From: Novosphingobium profundi
Lineage (GTDB): Bacteria > Pseudomonadota > Alphaproteobacteria > Sphingomonadales > Sphingomonadaceae
DNA: 64,000 bases
Assembly: GCF_018491765.1 (NCBI RefSeq)
Contig: NZ_JABWCU010000017.1
Span: forward strand, 84,908-148,907
Reading direction: 5' to 3'
Below the pieces are notes generated by a model that was not told the DNA's origin, did no database searches, and saw nothing but the letters and a program-made list of their open reading frames with translations. The translations under genes and the position numbers were made by a program. This document shows positions 26,274 to 34,085 of the stretch, in pieces; within the stretch, counting starts at the first letter, position 1; each line of letters starts with the position of its first letter.

Positions 26274-26327
26274 ACACAAAGAGAACGGCGCGGAAAAGTT
26301 GCCCTTTCCGCGCCGTTCTCTTTGTGT
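26274..26327. terminator. Very long bidirectional terminator (23-bp stem)
   Basis: Perfect 23-bp inverted repeat, arms 26274-26296 and 26305-26327, loop AGTTGCCC. The outer part is A/T-rich (ACACAAAGAGAA) and the core GC-rich (CGGCGCGG). It separates the convergent GGDEF/EAL and flgI-flgJ-flgN transcripts. Confidence 0.88.
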
Positions 26328-26341
26328 GCCTGTCGGGTGGC

Positions 26342-26764
26342 TCAATACTCGGTGTTGACCGAGATCGGCGTCGTAAGCTCGCGACCAGCCATGCTGCCGC
26401 CCGCGCTGTAGATGATGGCGCGCGCGCCCGTGAGGCGCATCGCCTCCAGTGTGATCGCGTCCATCATGTCGCGCGAGAGTTCCATCTGGCGCTGGAGCAC
26501 GTCGGCGTTGGCCTTGGCCGCGTCGCGCAAGTCCGCGACCTGCTCGAAGAGCGCGTCGCATTCCTCCTGCTCGAGTTCCATCACCCAATCGGGATTGACC
26601 CGATCGCGCCGCGTCACCTCGGCATCGAGCGAGGCGACCAGCCGCGCCTTGGCCGCGCCGAGAGAGGCCAGGTCGCGTACCCGCTCGCGCTCGCGCAGAC
26701 CGTCGGTTTCCTTGCGCATGACCGAGGCTAGCGCTTCCATCAGGGCCGTTACTTCGTCACGCAT
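26342..26764 (-). CDS. flgN: FlgN-like flagellar export chaperone
   Basis: 140 residues starting MRDEVTALMEALASVM; the start overlaps the flgJ end by eight bases. The protein is helical and charged, with the FlgN-type heptad pattern (LMEALASVMRKETDGLRERERVRDLASLGAAKARLVASLDAEV). It contains NPDWVMELEQEE and LQRQMELSRDMMDAI, and ends in ARAIIYSAGGSMAGRELTTPISVNTEY. FlgN binds the hook-filament junction proteins FlgK and FlgL, encoded here at 52-55 kb, before export. It is last in flgI-flgJ-flgN. The call rests on size, helical pattern and operon position; sequence identity to enteric FlgN is low. Confidence 0.72.
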   Translation of the reverse strand: MRDEVTALMEALASVMRKETDGLRERERVRDLASLGAAKARLVASLDAEVTRRDRVNPDWVMELEQEECDALFEQVADLRDAAKANADVLQRQMELSRDMMDAITLEAMRLTGARAIIYSAGGSMAGRELTTPISVNTEY

Positions 26765-27053
26765 TGCCCGCACCTCCCTGGAGCCGGATGATCTGCGCCT
26801 CAACCGCCGGCGCGATGCCAAGGCCACTGCCCTTGGCGATCTGGTTGCCGATCTGCTCGGCGAGGATGCCCTTGAACATCTCCTCGCCATGACCGCCCGA
26901 GAAGCTGTCGTCCTGCTCGACGGTTTCCATGAGGATCTTGGTGATCTGCCCGGCGAAGACGCCTTCGAACTCTTGCGCGACTGCGGCGGGGCTCTTCTGG
27001 GTGGAGGGCACGACCTGGCGAGCAGGCATCGAATCAAGCGGGGAAATGGCCAT
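26757..27053 (-). CDS. flgJ: Rod-capping protein, FlgJ N-terminal domain only
   Basis: 98 residues matching only the rod-binding domain of FlgJ: AAVAQEFEGVFAGQITKILMETVEQDDSFSGGHGEEMFKGILAEQIGNQIAKGSGLGIAPAVEAQII. The muramidase domain that enteric FlgJ carries is missing; a separate lytic transglycosylase gene in the fliI operon (47122-48204) probably supplies it. The gene starts two bases after the flgI stop and overlaps flgN. Confidence 0.9.
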   Translation of the reverse strand: MAISPLDSMPARQVVPSTQKSPAAVAQEFEGVFAGQITKILMETVEQDDSFSGGHGEEMFKGILAEQIGNQIAKGSGLGIAPAVEAQIIRLQGGAGNA

Positions 27054-27055
27054 GG

Positions 27056-28210
27056 TTACTGCACCGTGATTTCGGCCTGCAGGGCACCTGCGCTTTGCAG
27101 CGCCTGCAGGATGGTGATGAGATCGCGCGGGCTGACGCCGAGCGCGTTGAGACCGGAAACCAGCGAACGCAGGGACGTGCCCTGGGTCAGCATCGCCAGC
27201 GAGGCGCCGTTGCCGTCGTTGGCCTGGATGCGCGTGCGCGGCAGCGTCGTGGTCTGTCCGTTGGAGAGCGGATTGGGCTGCGAGGCTACCGGGGTCTCGG
27301 TCACGCTGATGGTGAGGCCGCCTTGCGCGATCGCGACCGGGCTCACGCGCACGTCGGCGCCCATCACGACCGTGCCGGCCGCCTCGTTGATGACGATGCG
27401 CGCGGGCTGGTCGACCGCGACGGTCAGGTTCTCGATGCGGGTGACGAGGTCGATCACCGAGCCCGATGAGGGCGTCAGTTCGACAGTCGCCGGATCGAGC
27501 ACGACGGCCGAACCGGGCGCCTCCCGGTTGATCGTCGTCGCCACGCGCTTCGCGGTGGTGAAGTCGGGGTTCTTGAGTGCGAGCTTGAGGCTCGTTGCGC
27601 TGGCAAGCGCATAGGGCACTTCGCGCTCAATGATGGCCCCCCCGGCTATCCGGGCCGTTGTCATCACGCCCCGGCTGAGGCTGGCGGCCGCGCCGGTCGC
27701 CTTGAAGCCCGACACCGCCACGGGACCTTGCGCAACGGCGTAGATCTCACCGTCCAGCGCGCGTAGCGAGGAGACGAGCAGGATGCCGCCCTGCAGGCTG
27801 GTCGCATCGCCCAATGCCGAGACCTGCACGTCCATCGTCGAGCCCGCACGCGCAAACGGCGGCATCGTCGCGGTGACGGTGACGGCGGCAACGTTCTGGG
27901 TGCGCATCTGCGTGCCGCGGATGTTCACCCCCATGCGCTCGAGCATCGACTGCAACGTCTCTTCGGTGAAGGGCACGTTACGTACGCGGTCGCCGGTCCC
28001 CTGCAGACCGACGACGAGACCGTAGCCGACCAGCTGGTTCGAGCGCACGTTCTCGACATCGACGATGTCCTTGATGCGCGGCTGAGGTTGCGCCTGCGCC
28101 AGGGCCGGCGAGGCGAACGGCGAAAACGCGCCCGTCACCGGCCCGAGCGCCAGCGCCAGGGCGAGCGCCCGGCTCGGACGGCGGGCAGGAAACCTGGGTT
28201 TGAAAGCCAT
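27056..28210 (-). CDS. flgI: Flagellar P-ring protein FlgI
   Basis: 384 residues from ATG 28210 (MAFKPRF); ATG 28216 adds two residues. A signal peptide (ALALALALGPVTGAFSPFASPALAQA) sends it to the periplasm. The mature part has the FlgI signatures RIKDIVDVENVRSNQLVGYGLVVGLQGTGD, MLERMGVNI, NVAAVTVTATMPPFARAGSTMDVQVSALGDATSLQGGILL, and LVSGLNALGVSPRDLITILQALQSAGALQAEITV at the end. The P-ring is the rod bushing in peptidoglycan. A CATCC-TATAAG box lies so close to the start that the mRNA may have almost no leader. Confidence 0.95.
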   Translation of the reverse strand: MAFKPRFPARRPSRALALALALGPVTGAFSPFASPALAQAQPQPRIKDIVDVENVRSNQLVGYGLVVGLQGTGDRVRNVPFTEETLQSMLERMGVNIRGTQMRTQNVAAVTVTATMPPFARAGSTMDVQVSALGDATSLQGGILLVSSLRALDGEIYAVAQGPVAVSGFKATGAAASLSRGVMTTARIAGGAIIEREVPYALASATSLKLALKNPDFTTAKRVATTINREAPGSAVVLDPATVELTPSSGSVIDLVTRIENLTVAVDQPARIVINEAAGTVVMGADVRVSPVAIAQGGLTISVTETPVASQPNPLSNGQTTTLPRTRIQANDGNGASLAMLTQGTSLRSLVSGLNALGVSPRDLITILQALQSAGALQAEITVQ

Positions 28211-28223
28211 TTGCATTACTGTC

Positions 28224-28235
28224 CTTATAGGATGG
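28224..28235 (-). promoter_or_regulatory. flgI promoter box CATCC-TATAAG
   Basis: Minus-strand CCCATCC followed by TATAAG (28229-28224). With a normal start seven bases after the box, transcription would begin at about 28217, next to the possible ATG at 28216. Confidence 0.55.
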
Positions 28236-28276
28236 GCAGGCGGCACGGGAGGGCCCTCGCCCTCACCTTTTTGCCG

Positions 28277-29347
28277 TCACGTCTTGCGGCGTTTCGAAAG
28301 CCGCATCACGTAGCCGATGATCTCGGCGACGGCGGCGTAGTGCTCGACCGGGATCGGCCGATCGATGTCGACGCTGGCGTAGAGTGCACGCGCAAGCGGC
28401 GGGCTCTCGACGATCGGTACATTGGCCTCGGTCGCGATCTCGCGGATGCGCATGGCGATCGCGTCGACGCCCTTGGCGACCACCACCGGGGCGGCCATCG
28501 TGCCATGTTCATAGCGCAGGGCGACCGAGTAGTGCGTCGGGTTGGTGACGATGACGCTGGCGGTGGGCACGGCCGCCATCATGCGCCGGCGTGCACGCTC
28601 CATGCGGATCTGGCGGATGCGCGCCTTGATCTTGGGATCGCCCTCGCTCTGCTTGTACTCGTCCTTGATCTCCTGGAGCGTCATGCGCATGCGCTTCATG
28701 AAGGCCCGGCGCTGGTAGACGAAATCGAAGATCACCAGGGTCAGGACCACGAAGACCACCGCGCGCACCGCCTCGAAAGCCAGTGTGACCGCCGCCGAGC
28801 CCACCGCCGCCGGCGTATAGCCGACGATCTGGTCTAGGCCGGAGAGCCGGGGGCGCAGCACGAGAAAGACGGCAAGGCCGATGGCGCTGAACTTGGCGAG
28901 CGTCTTGGCGAACTCGACCAGCGCGCGCATGCCGAACAGACGCTTCAGGCCGGCAAACGGGTTGAGCTTGGACCAGCGCGGCGAAATGCGCGACCAGCTG
29001 AGGGTCGGGCGGCCCTGGAGCAGGCCGGTCCCGATCGCACAGAGCATGAGCAGCGCGAGCACCGGCCACAAGGCCATTGCCCAGGCCAGCATCACGCCCG
29101 CAATCATGCCTTGCGCGGTGTCGGTCGTCATCGGGTAGCCGTCGGCCCCGCCCCACAGTCGGGTGAAGAGCGTGAGAAACGCCGAACAGGCGCTCGCGCC
29201 GAGCCAGCCGGTGACGACCAGAACGCCCAGCATCATCGTGCCGTGGCGGACTTCGGCGGCCATGGCGACGTCGCCGCGCTTGCGCGCATCCTCGAGCCGC
29301 TTGTCGGTTGGTTCCTCGGTTTTCTGGTCGGAATCGGTATCCGCCAT
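28277..29347 (-). CDS. flhB: Flagellar export switch protein FlhB
   Basis: 356 residues. It begins KTEEPTDKRLEDARKRGDVAMAAEVRHG, the typical FlhB N-terminus, then has four membrane segments. The cytoplasmic domain contains the self-cleavage motif NPTH (VIVTNPTHYSVALRYE), where Asn-Pro is cut for the hook-to-filament switch. The C-terminal part (APVVVAKGVDAIAMRIREIATEANVPIVESPPLARALY) is standard. It is last of flgC-fliE-fliQ-fliR-flhB, four bases after fliR. The partner in length control, FliK, is in the other operon. Confidence 0.96.
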   Translation of the reverse strand: MADTDSDQKTEEPTDKRLEDARKRGDVAMAAEVRHGTMMLGVLVVTGWLGASACSAFLTLFTRLWGGADGYPMTTDTAQGMIAGVMLAWAMALWPVLALLMLCAIGTGLLQGRPTLSWSRISPRWSKLNPFAGLKRLFGMRALVEFAKTLAKFSAIGLAVFLVLRPRLSGLDQIVGYTPAAVGSAAVTLAFEAVRAVVFVVLTLVIFDFVYQRRAFMKRMRMTLQEIKDEYKQSEGDPKIKARIRQIRMERARRRMMAAVPTASVIVTNPTHYSVALRYEHGTMAAPVVVAKGVDAIAMRIREIATEANVPIVESPPLARALYASVDIDRPIPVEHYAAVAEIIGYVMRLSKRRKT

Positions 29348-29351
29348 GAGG

Positions 29352-30122
29352 CTAGCTCCCCCAGCCCGAATTCATGAAATCGGCCATGGCCGCGGCGAAA
29401 GTCGTCAGGATCGTGCCGACGCAGGCGCCGAGCACAGCGAGGCCCAGCAGGAGATTGAGCGGCTGGGTGATGAAGAAGACCTGGATCGAGGGCGCCACGC
29501 GCGCGGCCAGCCCCAGGCCGATGTTGAACAGCGCGCCGTAGAGGATCAAAGGCGCGGCCAGGCTGAGCCCGAGCCCCATGGCCTGACCGGTGACGTGAAC
29601 GGCTAGGTCGGCGAAGTCGCCCGCCGGCGGCAGTCCGCCGACCGGAAACACATCGTAGGAATGGATGATCGAGGCGATCCACAAGTGGTGCACGCCCAGC
29701 CCCATGCAAACAAGGAGTGCGGCCATGCCCAGCAGGCGTGCCAGCAGCGGCGTCTGCCCACCAAGCGAGGGATCGAAGACCAGCGCCGAGGCCAGACCGA
29801 CCTGCTGCGTGGCCAGCGCACCCGCGATCGCGATCGCGCTGAACAACAGCTTGACGATCGTGCCCAGCGCAAGGCCCACCAGCATTTCGGAAATCACCAG
29901 CATCGGCAGGTTCGCACCATCGCCCGCCAGCCCCGCAACGCGCGGCTCAAGAAGGCCGTAGAGGCCTGCGGTAAAGCCGAGCGCCATCAGCAGGCGGATC
30001 TGGGGCGGCACCGATTCGTCCGAGAAGGCCGGAAGAAGCATGAGCACCGCCCCGATCCGCACGAACAGCAAGAGAAAGCTCGTGGCGTCGATCGGCAGGG
30101 CCTGGAGGAGCGCGCTGTCCAC
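29352..30122 (-). CDS. fliR: Flagellar export gate protein FliR
   Basis: 256 residues, mostly hydrophobic with about six membrane segments. Family features are FLLLFVRIGAVLMLLPAFSDESVPPQIRLLMALGFTAGLYGLLEP, MLVGLALGTIVKLLFSAIAIAGALATQQVGLA, and the C-terminal LGLAARVAPSIQVFFITQPLNLLLGLAVL. With FliP and FliQ it forms the helical export pore. It starts six bases after fliQ and is followed by flhB, as in many bacteria. Confidence 0.95.
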   Translation of the reverse strand: MDSALLQALPIDATSFLLLFVRIGAVLMLLPAFSDESVPPQIRLLMALGFTAGLYGLLEPRVAGLAGDGANLPMLVISEMLVGLALGTIVKLLFSAIAIAGALATQQVGLASALVFDPSLGGQTPLLARLLGMAALLVCMGLGVHHLWIASIIHSYDVFPVGGLPPAGDFADLAVHVTGQAMGLGLSLAAPLILYGALFNIGLGLAARVAPSIQVFFITQPLNLLLGLAVLGACVGTILTTFAAAMADFMNSGWGS

Positions 30123-30127
30123 TTGCG

Positions 30128-30391
30128 TCAGCCCGCGATGATCGCGTCGGCAATGCGGTCCATGAACGTGGCCAGCGAATGGCCGATCATGGGCAGGCTG
30201 ACGAGCAGCACCGCGCCGATGATGATGATCTTGGGCACGAAAGTCAGGGTCATTTCCTGGACCTGGGTCAGGGCCTGCAGGAGGCCGATCGCCACGCCCA
30301 CGATGAGCGCAGCAACCAGCATCGGGCCCGCGATCGTGAGCACCAGCACCAGTGCGGCGCGGGCGATTTCAATGGCGTCATGTGGATCCAT
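30128..30391 (-). CDS. fliQ: Flagellar export gate protein FliQ
   Basis: 87 residues with two membrane helices: DAIEIARAALVLVLTIAGPMLVAALIVGVAIGLLQALTQVQEMTLTFVPKIIIIGAVLL, the standard FliQ pattern including QALTQVQE.TLTFVPK. Four copies join the FliP5-FliQ4-FliR1 gate. The gene lies between fliE and fliR. Confidence 0.95.
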   Translation of the reverse strand: MDPHDAIEIARAALVLVLTIAGPMLVAALIVGVAIGLLQALTQVQEMTLTFVPKIIIIGAVLLVSLPMIGHSLATFMDRIADAIIAG

Positions 30392-30424
30392 CGCTGTACC
30401 TCCCGCGAGCCGGCCCGCCCGTCC

Positions 30425-30754
30425 TCAGACCTGCATCCGCATGATTTCGGAATAGGCGCTGACCACGCGGTCACGCACCGAGACAACCGTGTCGAGCGCG
30501 GTTTCGGCAGCGCCCATGGCGGTCACGACGTCGATCAGGTCGCCCTTGCCCGCGACCTGGCGCGCGCTTGCGGCTTCGGCGCTGCGCAGCGAACCCGCCG
30601 CGTCGGTGACCATGCCCTGGACCAGCGAGGCGAAGCTGCCGCTCGCCTGCTCCGAACCGAGCGCCGAATTGGCGGACGTGGTGGGCTCGAGCGAGGAGGC
30701 AACCTGCATTGCACGGCCATAGGCGCTGGTGGCATCGAGAGTACCGATAGTCAT
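30425..30754 (-). CDS. fliE: Flagellar hook-basal body adaptor FliE
   Basis: 109 residues. The C-terminal two thirds fit FliE: SFASLVQGMVTDAAGSLRSAEAASARQVAGKGDLIDVVTAMGAAETALDTVVSVRDRVVSAYSEIMRMQV, the last part being the conserved hook-and-rod-like helix. FliE links the MS-ring to the rod. It follows flgC by 13 bp. Confidence 0.93.
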   Translation of the reverse strand: MTIGTLDATSAYGRAMQVASSLEPTTSANSALGSEQASGSFASLVQGMVTDAAGSLRSAEAASARQVAGKGDLIDVVTAMGAAETALDTVVSVRDRVVSAYSEIMRMQV

Positions 30755-30767
30755 CTTTGGCTAGTCC

Positions 30768-31175
30768 TTACTTGAGCAGGTCGATCGTGCGCGTGGTCAT
30801 GCCGCGCGCGGATTCGATGGCGTTGAGATTGGCTTCGTACGAACGCTGTGCCGCCTTCATGTCCGCGACCTCGATCAGCGGATTGACATTGGGCTGGGCG
30901 ACGTAGCCCTCGGCGTCAGCCGCCGGGCTGCCGGGCTGATAGACGCGGCCGAAGGCGGAAGTGTCGTTCTCGATCGAGGAGACCGAAACCCCGGTCGCGC
31001 CGGTGGAGCGGTCGAGCTCCTGGGTGAAGGTCGCGATCTTGCGGCGATAGGGGTCGCTCGTGGAGGAGGTCGCGACCGAGTCCGCGTTCGCCAGGTTCTC
31101 GGCGATGACGCGCATGCGCAGCGACTGGGCGCGCAGCCCGGACGCCGAGACATCGATAGAATTCTGCAGTTCCAT
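30768..31175 (-). CDS. flgC: Flagellar proximal rod protein FlgC
   Basis: 135 residues. N-terminal rod motif LQNSIDVSASGLRAQSLRMRVIAENLANADS, then DPYRRKIATFTQEL; C-terminal FlgC signature EGYVAQPNVNPLIEVADMKAAQRSYEANLNAIESARGMTTRTIDLLK. It heads the flgC-fliE-fliQ-fliR-flhB operon. Its usual partner flgB is at 22.6 kb on the other strand. A TATAGT box and a GGCA-N5-TGCC palindrome lie 36-54 bp upstream, shared with the divergent fliN-fliO-fliP operon. Confidence 0.95.
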   Translation of the reverse strand: MELQNSIDVSASGLRAQSLRMRVIAENLANADSVATSSTSDPYRRKIATFTQELDRSTGATGVSVSSIENDTSAFGRVYQPGSPAADAEGYVAQPNVNPLIEVADMKAAQRSYEANLNAIESARGMTTRTIDLLK

Positions 31176-31210
31176 GCGGAAGTTTCCCTGCTGCCGTCAT
31201 TGGCAGTCTC

Positions 31211-31254
31211 ACTATAGGCATTTTTTGCCTAGCTCCGGACTCTTCCTATATAAT
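31211..31254. promoter_or_regulatory. Divergent promoter region of flgC and fliN(2) with a variant palindrome
   Basis: Palindrome GGCATTTTTTGCC (31217-31229), a close variant of the GGCAA-N3-TTGCC sites. Minus strand: it runs directly into TATAGT (31216-31211) towards flgC. Plus strand: TTGCCT (31225-31230), an 18-bp spacer ending CTCTTCCTA, then TATAAT (31249-31254) towards fliN(2). One site could control both operons. Confidence 0.55.
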
Positions 31255-31286
31255 ATTTCCTATAACGAGCCCGAAAGGAGACGCAC

Positions 31287-31520
31287 ATGTCCGTCCTCGA
31301 AGGCATACCCATCGACCTCTCGATCGTCCTGGGCTCGACCAGCCTGCCCATCCGCCAGGTGCTCAAGATGGGCCGCGGCGCGATGATCCCGCTCGACAGC
31401 CACCACGAAGATCCCACCCGCGTCTACGTCAACGACGAGCTGGTCGCGGAAGGCCGGATCCAGGTGAACGGCGAACTCATGTCGCTCGAAATCACCCGCG
31501 TCCTCCAGCGCGAGCCCTGA
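31287..31520 (+). CDS. Second FliN-type switch protein (SpoA domain only)
   Basis: 77 residues, essentially a bare SpoA domain: IPIDLSIVLGSTSLPIRQVLKMGRGAMIPLDSHHEDPTRVYVNDELVAEGRIQVNGELMSLEITRVLQREP. It lacks the N-terminal tail of the FliN at 15588 and differs clearly in sequence. Such short paralogues are often labelled FliN; in fliN-fliO-fliP order it occupies the classical fliN position. It could form heterodimers in the C-ring or act as a spare subunit. AAAGGAG precedes the ATG by about seven bases. Confidence 0.82.
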   Translation: MSVLEGIPIDLSIVLGSTSLPIRQVLKMGRGAMIPLDSHHEDPTRVYVNDELVAEGRIQVNGELMSLEITRVLQREP

Positions 31521-31523
31521 GCG

Positions 31524-31886
31524 ATGGACTTTCTTTCCATCCTGCGCACGCTGGGCGCGCTCCTTTTCGTCCTGGGCCTGCTTGTCGGCGGTCTCTGGGC
31601 GGTCCGGCGTTATGAACTGCGCATCCCATCGGAGATCCTGCCCAAGCTCGCGGGAAGCCTCGGGCGTCCGGTCCGCGAACGCCGCCTCGAACTCGTCGAG
31701 CGTCTCGCGATCGATACGCGCCGCTCGCTGGTTCTGGTGCGCCAGGACGGACTGGAATTTAGCCTCGTCATGGGGCCCGAAGGCCTGGTTCAGCTCGATC
31801 CCGCCAAGGGCCTCCCCGTTCCCTCTCCGGTCGCTAGTGACCCATCCGCCGCACCTGCCGGCGACAAGGAGGCAAACCTTGCCTAG
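31524..31886 (+). CDS. fliO: Flagellar biosynthetic protein FliO
   Basis: 120 residues: one N-terminal membrane helix (LRTLGALLFVLGLLVGGLWAV), then a cytoplasmic domain with VRERRLELVERLAIDTRRSLVLVRQDGLEFSLVMGPEGLVQLD, the FliO pattern. FliO helps FliP assemble into the export gate. It starts three bases after the short fliN and overlaps fliP by eight bases. Confidence 0.88.
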   Translation: MDFLSILRTLGALLFVLGLLVGGLWAVRRYELRIPSEILPKLAGSLGRPVRERRLELVERLAIDTRRSLVLVRQDGLEFSLVMGPEGLVQLDPAKGLPVPSPVASDPSAAPAGDKEANLA

Positions 31887-32643
31887 TTCCTTCAAGCGTC
31901 CCTCGCTCGCGCTTCTCGCGGGCCTCGCCACTGGAAGCGCTCTGCTCCTGGTTCCGGACGCCGCCCTGGCACAGGCCGCTTCGGCCGCCGGCGCGCTGGG
32001 CGAAGGCTCGGTCTCGGGCCGGGTGATCCAGCTCGTCCTGATGATGACGGTGCTCAGCCTCGCGCCGGGCATCCTGATGACGATCACCTCGTTCACGCGC
32101 ATCGTCGTCTCGCTCTCGCTTTTGCGTTCGGGCCTCGGCGTCCAGGGCGTGCCGCCCAACCCGGTGGTGATCAGCCTTGCCATGTTCCTGAGCTTCTTCG
32201 TGATGGCGCCGACCTTCAACGCAGCCTGGGACCAGGCGATCGTGCCCTACAACGCCGGGCAGATCGACGAAGGCACCGCGATCGAACGCGCCAGCGCCCC
32301 GTTCAAGAAGTTCATGCTCGGCCAGGTGCGCGAGGGCGACCTGGAGCTTTTCGTGTCGCTGTCGAACAAGGCCCCCAAAACCCGCGCCGAAGTCCCGATG
32401 ACGACGCTGATGCCCGCCTTCATGATCTCCGAACTGCGCCGCGCCTTCGAGATCGGCTTCCTCCTGCTCCTCCCGTTCCTGGTAATCGACCTCGCGGTTG
32501 CCGCCGTGCTCATGGCAATGGGCATGATGATGCTGCCACCCGCGACGATTTCGCTGCCGATGAAGATCATCTTCTTCGTCCTCGTCGATGGCTGGGCGCT
32601 GGTGGCGGGCTCGCTGATCCGAAGTTTCGGGGCGGCCGGCTAA
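31879..32643 (+). CDS. fliP: Flagellar export gate protein FliP
   Basis: The start is taken as TTG 31879, seven bases after AAGGAGG, overlapping the fliO stop; the frame is open further upstream but that part lies inside fliO. This gives 254 residues. The N-terminal signal (LALLAGLATGSALLLVPDAALAQA) is usual for FliP. Motifs: VLSLAPGILMTITSFTRIVVSLSLLRSGLGVQGVPPNPVVISLAMFLSFFVM, FKKFMLGQVRE, PAFMISELRRAFEIGFLLLLPFLVIDLAVAAVLMAMGMMMLPP. Five copies form the core of the export pore. A terminator follows. Confidence 0.95.
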   Translation: MPSSFKRPSLALLAGLATGSALLLVPDAALAQAASAAGALGEGSVSGRVIQLVLMMTVLSLAPGILMTITSFTRIVVSLSLLRSGLGVQGVPPNPVVISLAMFLSFFVMAPTFNAAWDQAIVPYNAGQIDEGTAIERASAPFKKFMLGQVREGDLELFVSLSNKAPKTRAEVPMTTLMPAFMISELRRAFEIGFLLLLPFLVIDLAVAAVLMAMGMMMLPPATISLPMKIIFFVLVDGWALVAGSLIRSFGAAG

Positions 32644-32668
32644 GCCGGCACCCAGCTTTACCGACATA

Positions 32669-32710
32669 CGAAAAGGGCCGCCCGGAGCGTATCCGGAGCG
32701 GCCCTTTTCG
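32669..32710. terminator. Bidirectional terminator between fliP and the motA-che-motB operon
   Basis: Perfect 13-bp stem CGAAAAGGGCCGC / GCGGCCCTTTTCG with inner CCGGA/TCCGG pairing. It lies between convergent transcripts. Confidence 0.87.
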
Positions 32711-32728
32711 CGATCAAAGGACGCAGCC

Positions 32729-33166
32729 TCAGACCGGCCCAACCCGCGCGATCATCGCCTTGCGCACGGTGCCCTTGCCGTAGACCTCGACTGCCGCATC
32801 GACGAGCAGCGCGCGCAACGCGACGAGATCGGGAAGCTGCCCGTCAGGCCCGGCCGCGAGCGGACGGCGATAGGCGCGCATGTTGACCGCGTTGAGGAAG
32901 AACGGCAGGCGCGCCTGCACGTCTGCCACGCTGTCCGCCGCGACTTCGAGCTGGCTATCGATCGTCACGTAGCCCGCCAAGCGACCGTCCCTGGAGACAA
33001 GCGGGACCAGCAGGGTATCCACCGGAACATAGCCACTGGCCGCGGCATGCTTGAGCTTGCCCTCGAAGAGATCGGGGAAGAACCGAAGCGCTGCGTAGGC
33101 CCCGCCGGCACCGACGGGAAGTCCGATGAGAAGGAGGGCGACCCCGATCCCGATGCGTTTGATCAC
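32729..33166 (-). CDS. FliL-like membrane-anchored protein (unassigned)
   Basis: 145 residues. One N-terminal membrane helix (IGIGVALLLIGLPVGAGGAYAAL) and a periplasmic domain: GYVPVDTLLVPLVSRDGRLAGYVTIDSQLEVAADSVADVQARLPFFLNAVNMRAY, then VALRALLVDAAVEVYGKGTVRKAMIARV. The pattern (a strand, a long helix over the ring, DxxxLRxxLxxA, a final strand) resembles the periplasmic domain of FliL and closely parallels the protein at 57448. It is the last gene of the motA-che-motB operon, 38 bp after motB, so a stator-associated role is likely. A true fliL is present at 60298. No established name can be given. Confidence 0.6.
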   Translation of the reverse strand: MIKRIGIGVALLLIGLPVGAGGAYAALRFFPDLFEGKLKHAAASGYVPVDTLLVPLVSRDGRLAGYVTIDSQLEVAADSVADVQARLPFFLNAVNMRAYRRPLAAGPDGQLPDLVALRALLVDAAVEVYGKGTVRKAMIARVGPV

Positions 33167-33204
33167 GTTTCTATGTCCTCACTCGTCGATGCGCGCCGAG
33201 GCGA

Positions 33205-34059
33205 TCAGAAGGAAAAGCTGGGATCACGCGGGAACGCGGATTTCTCGGCGTCCACGATGATCGTGATCCGGCGGTTCTCGGGGCGACCGGGATCGTCGGG
33301 ATAGACCGGGTCGGTAGCGCCCTTGGCGACGATCTGCGAGAAACGGTCCAGCGAAAGCCCTGCCCCCACCATTGCGGTGCGCGCGGCCAGCGCCCGGTCG
33401 GCCGAAAGCTGCCAGTTGCTGGCGCTCTGCCCGCCCACGCCGTCGGTATGCCCCTCGATCGCGATCTGCCCCCCGGTGCTGCCAAGGTCTTGGGCGATCC
33501 GGGTGAGCATCGTGCGCGCGAAACCGTTGAGACGCGCCGTTCCGCCTTCGAACATCGAACGCGCAGGCGTATCGAAGAGATGGATGCGCAACCCGTCGGG
33601 GCGCGCCTCGACCTGGTAGTTGGGCGCGGCATCGCGCGGATCGTCGGGCTTCTCGAGCGCAAGGCGCATTTCCTGCGCCATCACGCGCAGCGCGGCCTCG
33701 GGAACCCGCGCCTCACCGCCGCGCGCCACGCCCTCGGCGCCCGCCTCGCTGGCCGGCTGGCCCTTGGGCTTGGCGTCGTCGGACTGCGCCTTGCGGCTGT
33801 GCCCACCCTGCCCTGGCTGCGAACCGGGCTGGTTGCTCTGCGACTTGGGCACGGCCGTCGCGTCCGAAACCGGCGTGAAGTAGTCGGCAAGGCCGCGAAG
33901 GCGCTCCTTGTCCGGGTTCGACATCAACCAGAGCAGCATGAAGAAGGCCATCATGGCGGTCACGAAGTCGGCATAGGCCACCTTCCATGCGCCGCCATGC
34001 GGTGCGGCATGACCCGCCTTGCGCACCTTGCGAATGACAATGGGGCGATCCGAGGACAT
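33205..34059 (-). CDS. motB: Flagellar stator protein MotB
   Basis: 284 residues. Short cytoplasmic start, then one membrane helix with the proton-carrying Asp: WKVAYADFVTAMMAFFMLLWLMS (Asp31). The plug/linker part is LRGLADYFTPVSDA. A disordered linker follows, then an OmpA-type peptidoglycan-binding domain: IAIEGHTDGVGGQSASNWQLSADRALAARTAMV, with FSQIVAKGATDPVYPDDPGRPENRRITIIVD. This is the proton-type MotB. It follows the cheT-like gene by 26 bp at the far end of the operon that begins with motA. Confidence 0.95.
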   Translation of the reverse strand: MSSDRPIVIRKVRKAGHAAPHGGAWKVAYADFVTAMMAFFMLLWLMSNPDKERLRGLADYFTPVSDATAVPKSQSNQPGSQPGQGGHSRKAQSDDAKPKGQPASEAGAEGVARGGEARVPEAALRVMAQEMRLALEKPDDPRDAAPNYQVEARPDGLRIHLFDTPARSMFEGGTARLNGFARTMLTRIAQDLGSTGGQIAIEGHTDGVGGQSASNWQLSADRALAARTAMVGAGLSLDRFSQIVAKGATDPVYPDDPGRPENRRITIIVDAEKSAFPRDPSFSF

Positions 34060-34085
34060 GACCTGTTACGTATCCTTACCTTGCT

